A DNA stretch of 64,000 nt from Setoptus koraiensis (taxonomy: Eukaryota > Arthropoda), in the NCBI GenBank assembly GCA_048013815.1, contig CM106586.1:1612001-1676000 (forward strand), read 5' to 3'. This document shows positions 59,765 through 64,000 of the stretch, piece by piece. The notes beneath the pieces were generated by a model. It was given only the letters and a program-made list of their open reading frames with translations. It had not been told where the DNA came from and searched no databases. The position numbers were made by a program, and so were the translations under genes. Each line of letters starts with the position of its first letter. Within the stretch, counting starts at the first letter, position 1.

Positions 59765-60837
59765 ATTCGGATGATCCGACAGCCACAGCAGAAGCATCGC
59801 AGTCTTTATTCTGTTGTCAGTCTGTTTTGGCGTTGCTGTCTCTAATATATCATTATCTTGTTTCATGATCCAAAAACAAATACAACAGCGACAGTATAGA
59901 AGAAACTTGCGCCGACGACGACCAAGTGGAAGTAACAAATGACAAGCACGTTGTTGGCGTTGTTGTCAGTGGTCGTCGGTAGTTTCAGACTGTCGGCTGT
60001 GTCTGCAGTGTGTAATGTGAGAACAAGTCAGTCTATGTAAGGCCAGACTAGTGAGTTTTTTAGTTGCTGCTGCAAAGAGAGATTCGCTCAATAGTTGCCG
60101 TTGTTGTCACACATTGAAGCGCTCTCTTTTGGCCTCTCACTCGCTCGCTCTCTCCAAACACATCTCATTGTGGAAACATCTGAGACGGCCATGATCAAGA
60201 CTTGACGAAGATTTAAATTCGCTCACTTTTGCTTGTCATCTAGCTGTTGCCATTTCTACCGGTCGGCCCAACTCAGCTGATCCGATGCTCGTCAAATTAG
60301 GCAGACAGCGCGCTCTGCCTGGCGAGCAATTATCGTGTTGTCGGAGGGCGACCCTTCTTTCTCGCTCTTGCTGTCGTCGTTGTTGCTGTTGTTGTTTTTG
60401 TCTCACTATATGTAGATGCTTCAGACATAAACACACAGGTACAACAATCATCCTTGATCCGCCAATAGCTGACTGCTTGATTGGGTATGCGGCTGCACAA
60501 AGAATCGCACACAAGAAATCGCGCAAAGTACATTCGAGAGAAATCAACAACAATTGACTAGTTGGCCAAATCAAGGTGACAGGTGACGGCGATATCAGCT
60601 ATCATGTACGTATGTCTGGCCTGTCTCCTACTGAGCACTCTGCCAATGGTGGCTCTACATAGGATAGCTGATACAATGAAACACACCGCTAGGTGCTATA
60701 GGTCAGCGCACATGGTCTGGGTCGCTTCATCAACGTACATAGTTCATAGCAAGTATACATGATATAAATATATTTCATCAATAGTACATTTTATTCATAG
60801 TCTACATGATGCAACGTACATTTAATGGAACCAGACC

Positions 60838-61893
60838 AGAGCCACTTCTAGCAGACAAAGAACAAAGTTTCGTTCATTTTCGCGCATAACCAAGTCATCC
60901 GTTTCAAATAGAAGACGGCCTAAAACATGAATTGAGCGACACCAATTAATAAAGTTGCACACATTGTCACGGGCGAGGAATGTTCCACTGTCTGCATTCA
61001 ATTTATGGGAAATATCTATGATCTTGTTCCAAAGTATCCGCAAATATTTTACATTATTCGACTTCATTCAACAAACTGTCTCTCTTCAACATTGAACTTT
61101 CTGCATTGGACAATTCGTGAGTGGCTGTAATCATGGCAGAGGTATTATTATCTACATGGGTATTACTTTTAAATATTAATTTTGTAGTTGATGGTTTTAA
61201 TTGACTTGAAGGCAGATTTGTTGATAGTAATGTTGGTGTTTTGATGAAAGCGAGCAATGACGACTTCCTTGCTGGTGTGGTGGAATCAATCTTTTTAGAT
61301 AGACTATTGGTGGTAGCTGTAATAGTTGATGAGGATTTAGTAACTTTTGGTGATGAGCAGTTTACTGAATTCAAACGATTTATATCACAATTGCCGACAT
61401 CTTTGCCAGTTGACTGACACTTGACTACCAGTGGTTCACTGTGGAGTGGGTGACTGGTGTGTCATGTGGGCACTGGCGACCTGGACGAATGGGGCGATGA
61501 TGAACTCGATGAGCCTAAATCAGACGAAACAGAGTGATGTGAGCTGGTCAAGAGTCCTCTTTTTGCTACATTTGTGTAGCAAAAAGAGACAGAGAGGAGA
61601 ATCGATTGTCATTATAAATATCTAGATTGCCGTAGAATCGAAAGGCCATTCAGCCGGGTCCTCTTTCATATCATACAACTATTGACGTTGGATTTGAATG
61701 GCCTAGGCTCAGTTGTTGGGTGCTGTTTTTATGGCTATCGTGAGGACATCCTGTGATGCAGGACGAGCTACGATGACTGGAGCTCTCATCTGATGAGCTT
61801 GAGGCATCCGAATAACTTTTTCAGAGCAATGCCAGACTGTTATTGTTTGTAAAAAGATCACTTTGGTTCGATGATTGATTGGTCAGTCGGGAC
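60838..61893 (-). pseudogene. Degraded partial copy of GAS2-like exon 1
   Basis: Read on the minus strand, this matches ~5912-7472 of GAS2 exon 1 with ~80-90% identity between large gaps (around parent 5975-6150, 6385-6620 and 7160-7258). It keeps the second half of the CH domain ([29 protein letters not shown]) and part of the Ser/Thr-rich insert, but the frame is broken, start and end are missing, and all GAR exons are absent. Only exon-1 sequence is present, so retroposition and DNA-level duplication cannot be told apart; no poly(A) tail is seen. It is inverted relative to the parent and lies ~360 bp from the duplicated Sp gene. Confidence 0.85.
61557..61588. repeat. Perfect 14-bp palindrome inside the GAS2 fragment
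   Basis: CTCTTTTTGCTACA, a 4-nt loop, then its exact reverse complement. The parent at ~6631-6660 has only an imperfect version (CTCTCTACA on one arm). The extra TTTTG in the copy makes the arms match perfectly. Confidence 0.85.
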
Positions 61894-62251
61894 TTATGAC
61901 ACAAACAACTATCTATTGTGTGATGTTCGGTACGTAAATTTGTCACTCATCCAGCGAATAGATTGTATATACCATGAGGAAGATTTAACAGCAAATGCAT
62001 CATGTCGACAAAGACTACATCGTTATTTAGATTATCAAAGTCTAGGAATATGTAAGAGTCTAAAATTACAATGTATAACACTGACAAAATATAGTCGAAT
62101 ATATATGTGAATATAGTCGAATCACCTGTATTTCGATAATCGGTACATACATCGTACACTGCAAAATGACTTTATTGAATGCCAATAGATGGCGCCTCGA
62201 TCGGTGCAAAATTTTATTTGTGCTTCTTCTCCTATATTTCTTTATTATTTC
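61894..62251. other. Spacer between the GAS2 fragment and Sp copy 2
   Basis: AT-rich, no supported gene. It should contain the 3' end of the Sp copy 2 transcript: AATAAA on the minus strand lies at 62246-62241, a few bases past the stop. The origin of this spacer relative to the two duplications is not visible. Confidence 0.4.
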
Positions 62252-63463
62252 TCAATTTTGTAACGATTTTGTGGATGCGTGAGTTTTCATATGTTTGGTC
62301 AGATGATCCGAGCGCATAAATTTCTTGGTACAAATCTGACACAGGAACTTCTTCTCTCCCGTATGGGTCCTGGTGTGTCGGTGTAGTTCGTCGCTACGTG
62401 TGAACGCTTTTGTGCACGTGGACCATCCACAAGCGAATGGTTTTTCGCCCGTGTGCCACCTCAAATGGGCCTTCAAATGTGAAGTTTTTCCATATTCTTT
62501 GAAGCAACCGGGCACATGACAACAGTGCATGTGCTTCTTAACGGTACCATTTGTGATATCGCCATTGGCACCATTAGTTATGGTGGAAATGGAGAGATCC
62601 GGCGGCATTCTTTCCAATTTCAAGCAATTGGGACAATCACAGGTTGCGCGACCAGTTAGGCGACGCTGCAATCTAGTGACAGTTGGCTTGCTTACTGCTG
62701 GCTTGGTAGTTGTGGTAGTGTTGTTGTTATGGTGTATTTGTGTGTTATGTAATTGTGTTGGCTGGTTTTGTTGTATTTGTTGTTTGTTGTTTGCTTGAAA
62801 CTGTTGGCTTTGCGTATCTTGATTGGCGCCAATGTTGAGCTCAATTTTGATACCATTAGAAGAATAAACACTGGCTGTTTGTTGGCTACTGCTGTTAGGA
62901 TTCTGTTGCTGCTGCTGCTGCTGTTGATTCTGGACAGCGATCGGGTGTTGATGTGGAAAGGTGGATGTTGAACAATAGCCAACATTATAAGCAGCAGCAT
63001 AGTTACTGGCATCGTAACTGGTATTTGTGGCCATCATTAATTGTTGCTGATGGTTGCTGTTTAAATGTTGCTGCTCTAAATGATTGCTGCTGAACAGGTG
63101 ATATGGCGTTGCATATCCGTGATGGTGACTTTGTCCACTGATTGTCAGATGGACTTGGTCGTTTGCCTGGTACTGCTGATGAAGCTGTTGCTGGTCGTAT
63201 TGGTGATGTTGGTGCACCATTTGGTGGTGTTGATAATTAGTTGCTGCTTGCTGTTGGGTAGTGGAACCTTGCTGATGGTTGTGGTGCTGATGGCTGTGGT
63301 GCTGATGGTGATGGTTGTATGGGGCCATCATAGTGCTGAAATTGTTTGAATGTGAACCAATCTCTGCAGTCTCATTGCCGGACATGCCGTAGCTTGCAAG
63401 ATGTTGGTGGTGATGATCTGGATGCGATGCCAGTTGTGCAAAATAGCTATCCATGGTAGCCAT
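62252..63463 (-). CDS. Sp: Sp-family transcription factor with three intact zinc fingers (Sp copy 2)
   Basis: 403 aa, intronless. The His/Gln/Asn-rich N-terminal half is nearly the same as Sp copy 1 (start MATMDSY, shared [13 protein letters not shown]). A buttonhead box (CDCPNC) precedes three C2H2 fingers at ~315-337, 345-367 and 375-395, with linkers HTGEKPF and HTGEKKF. The recognition helices read KTSHLKA, RSDELHR and RSDHLTK, which match the GC-box contacts of canonical Sp proteins (KHA, RER, RHK). It should be a functional GC/GT-box-binding nuclear factor. It ends soon after finger 3 (STKSLQN). Finger 2 is unusual in its first half ([10 protein letters not shown]). It shares its 5' flank with Sp copy 1. 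This is the better candidate for the functional Sp gene. Confidence 0.9.
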   Translation of the reverse strand: MATMDSYFAQLASHPDHHHQHLASYGMSGNETAEIGSHSNNFSTMMAPYNHHHQHHSHQHHNHQQGSTTQQQAATNYQHHQMVHQHHQYDQQQLHQQYQANDQVHLTISGQSHHHGYATPYHLFSSNHLEQQHLNSNHQQQLMMATNTSYDASNYAAAYNVGYCSTSTFPHQHPIAVQNQQQQQQQQNPNSSSQQTASVYSSNGIKIELNIGANQDTQSQQFQANNKQQIQQNQPTQLHNTQIHHNNNTTTTTKPAVSKPTVTRLQRRLTGRATCDCPNCLKLERMPPDLSISTITNGANGDITNGTVKKHMHCCHVPGCFKEYGKTSHLKAHLRWHTGEKPFACGWSTCTKAFTRSDELHRHTRTHTGEKKFLCQICTKKFMRSDHLTKHMKTHASTKSLQN

Positions 63464-63864
63464 ATTATTACGTTATTATTTTGTCGATGTTGTTGTTATT
63501 ATTGTTCTAAAATAATAGTAATGATAAAAGTAAAGATTAAAAACGTTATAGTTCGAGAATTGTTTGAACTATATTGTTGTGGGCCGAGTGATTGTGCTGT
63601 TGTGCTTGCTTCGATTCGTGCTTCTATGGTCGCGTTTGATGGGCCCGTTCTGCGCATTTGTTCGATGTACGCATGCACTGTGTGCATATATTCGCAACAC
63701 TGAACACTGTACAGTGTGTGTGTGCGTGTGTGTGTGAGGGTGTTGTGATGCGCACATCGAACAAACTCAAACTGCTGACGAAATTCAAAAAGAGCGCCAA
63801 TGAACAAGAGTTCGTCAAAAAGTCTCTCGCAGAGAGATATCAAATTGAGTGACTCACACACAAC
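63464..63864 (-). promoter_or_regulatory. 5' flank of Sp copy 2, duplicate of 47447-47868
   Basis: Homologous to the flank of Sp copy 1, with small indels in TTG, GTGT and AAAGAT repeats. Similarity ends at ~63864. The remaining 136 bp of the window show nothing recognisable. Confidence 0.75.
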
Positions 63865-64000
63865 AAATATACAAAATGATGAGTCTAATGTTTAGCTCGA
63901 ATCGATGCTCTCATTAGTAATAATATTACATTACAACATTCTCGTGATAATATATGAAGAATTCGTGCTCCACTCGACGCTGACAACAACACTGGACAAC

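Larger units (their letters stand above)
47869..60837. other. 13-kb region with no confidently identified gene
   Basis: The sequence has mixed composition with microsatellites (CA at 48.7 kb, GT at 52.6 kb, CT at 58.3 kb, CAA at 59.7 kb), an 8-bp tandem repeat at 55.84 kb, many short palindromes and scattered ORFs of 60-120 codons without family motifs. One small secreted-peptide candidate at 59.2 kb is listed separately. It may be distal regulatory DNA of the Sp gene or a large intron of an unseen gene. Confidence 0.5.

Noticed and set aside
59669-59938. Poly-Cys ORF on the minus strand
   Set aside because: Reading frame through the CAA/CAG repeat; homopolymer Cys runs of this kind are artefacts.
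60838-61893. Reading the two minus-strand ORFs here as a functional small gene
   Set aside because: They are in-frame remnants of the GAS2 first exon with large gaps, no start context and no GAR exons.
1-64000. Mobile elements, CRISPR arrays, rRNA or tRNA genes
   Set aside because: No transposase, reverse transcriptase or integrase motif, long terminal repeat, spaced direct-repeat array or RNA-gene signature was seen on either strand.

Overview
This is a eukaryotic window, and the gene set is animal. It carries spliced genes with GT-AG introns, a sorting nexin, a calcineurin-B-homologous protein, a GAS2-type cytoskeletal linker, BCL7, an HP1-type chromodomain protein, PEX1, an SLC5 carrier and Sp-type zinc-finger factors. 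Asn/Gln/His-rich low-complexity tracts inside otherwise conserved proteins, abundant CAA/CAG and CA microsatellites, mixed short (~75-280 bp) and very long (19.7 kb) introns, and a pair of 12-cysteine secreted proteins of a kind familiar in chelicerates suggest an arthropod, possibly a mite. That placement is inference and is not proven here.

Layout. Left block (1-28.1 kb): the 5' end of an SNX13-like gene on the minus strand lies head-to-head with a CHP1-like gene on the plus strand. A GAS2-like gene follows; its first coding exon carries a split calponin-homology domain, and its GAR domain lies in three small exons 19.7 kb downstream. The giant intron holds microsatellites and short hairpins, and I found no nested gene. 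Central block (29.9-42.2 kb) is gene-dense: SLC5-family transporter (-), BCL7 (-), HP1-like (+, sharing a 455-bp divergent promoter with BCL7), PEX1 (+, intronless), then a tandem pair of multi-exon secreted cysteine-rich proteins (-). Right block (42.2-64 kb) is mostly non-coding. It has two Sp-family zinc-finger genes (-), 16 kb apart, which share a ~90% identical 5' flank and N-terminal half but strongly diverged DNA-binding halves. Next to the second Sp copy lies an inverted, degraded copy of part of the GAS2 first exon.

The genes are not an operon-like system. BCL7 (SWI/SNF) and HP1 (heterochromatin) are both chromatin factors that share a promoter region. The remainder are unrelated housekeeping functions plus a lineage-specific secreted family. 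The most interesting signals are the cysteine-spacing signature of the secreted pair, the mosaic divergence of the Sp pair with loss of the third finger in one copy, the segmental duplication around 60.8-63.9 kb including a perfect palindrome that looks like a template-switch event, the unusual HP1 residues, and a possible secreted peptide precursor at 59.2 kb. I recognised no transposon, retroelement, tRNA or rRNA gene.
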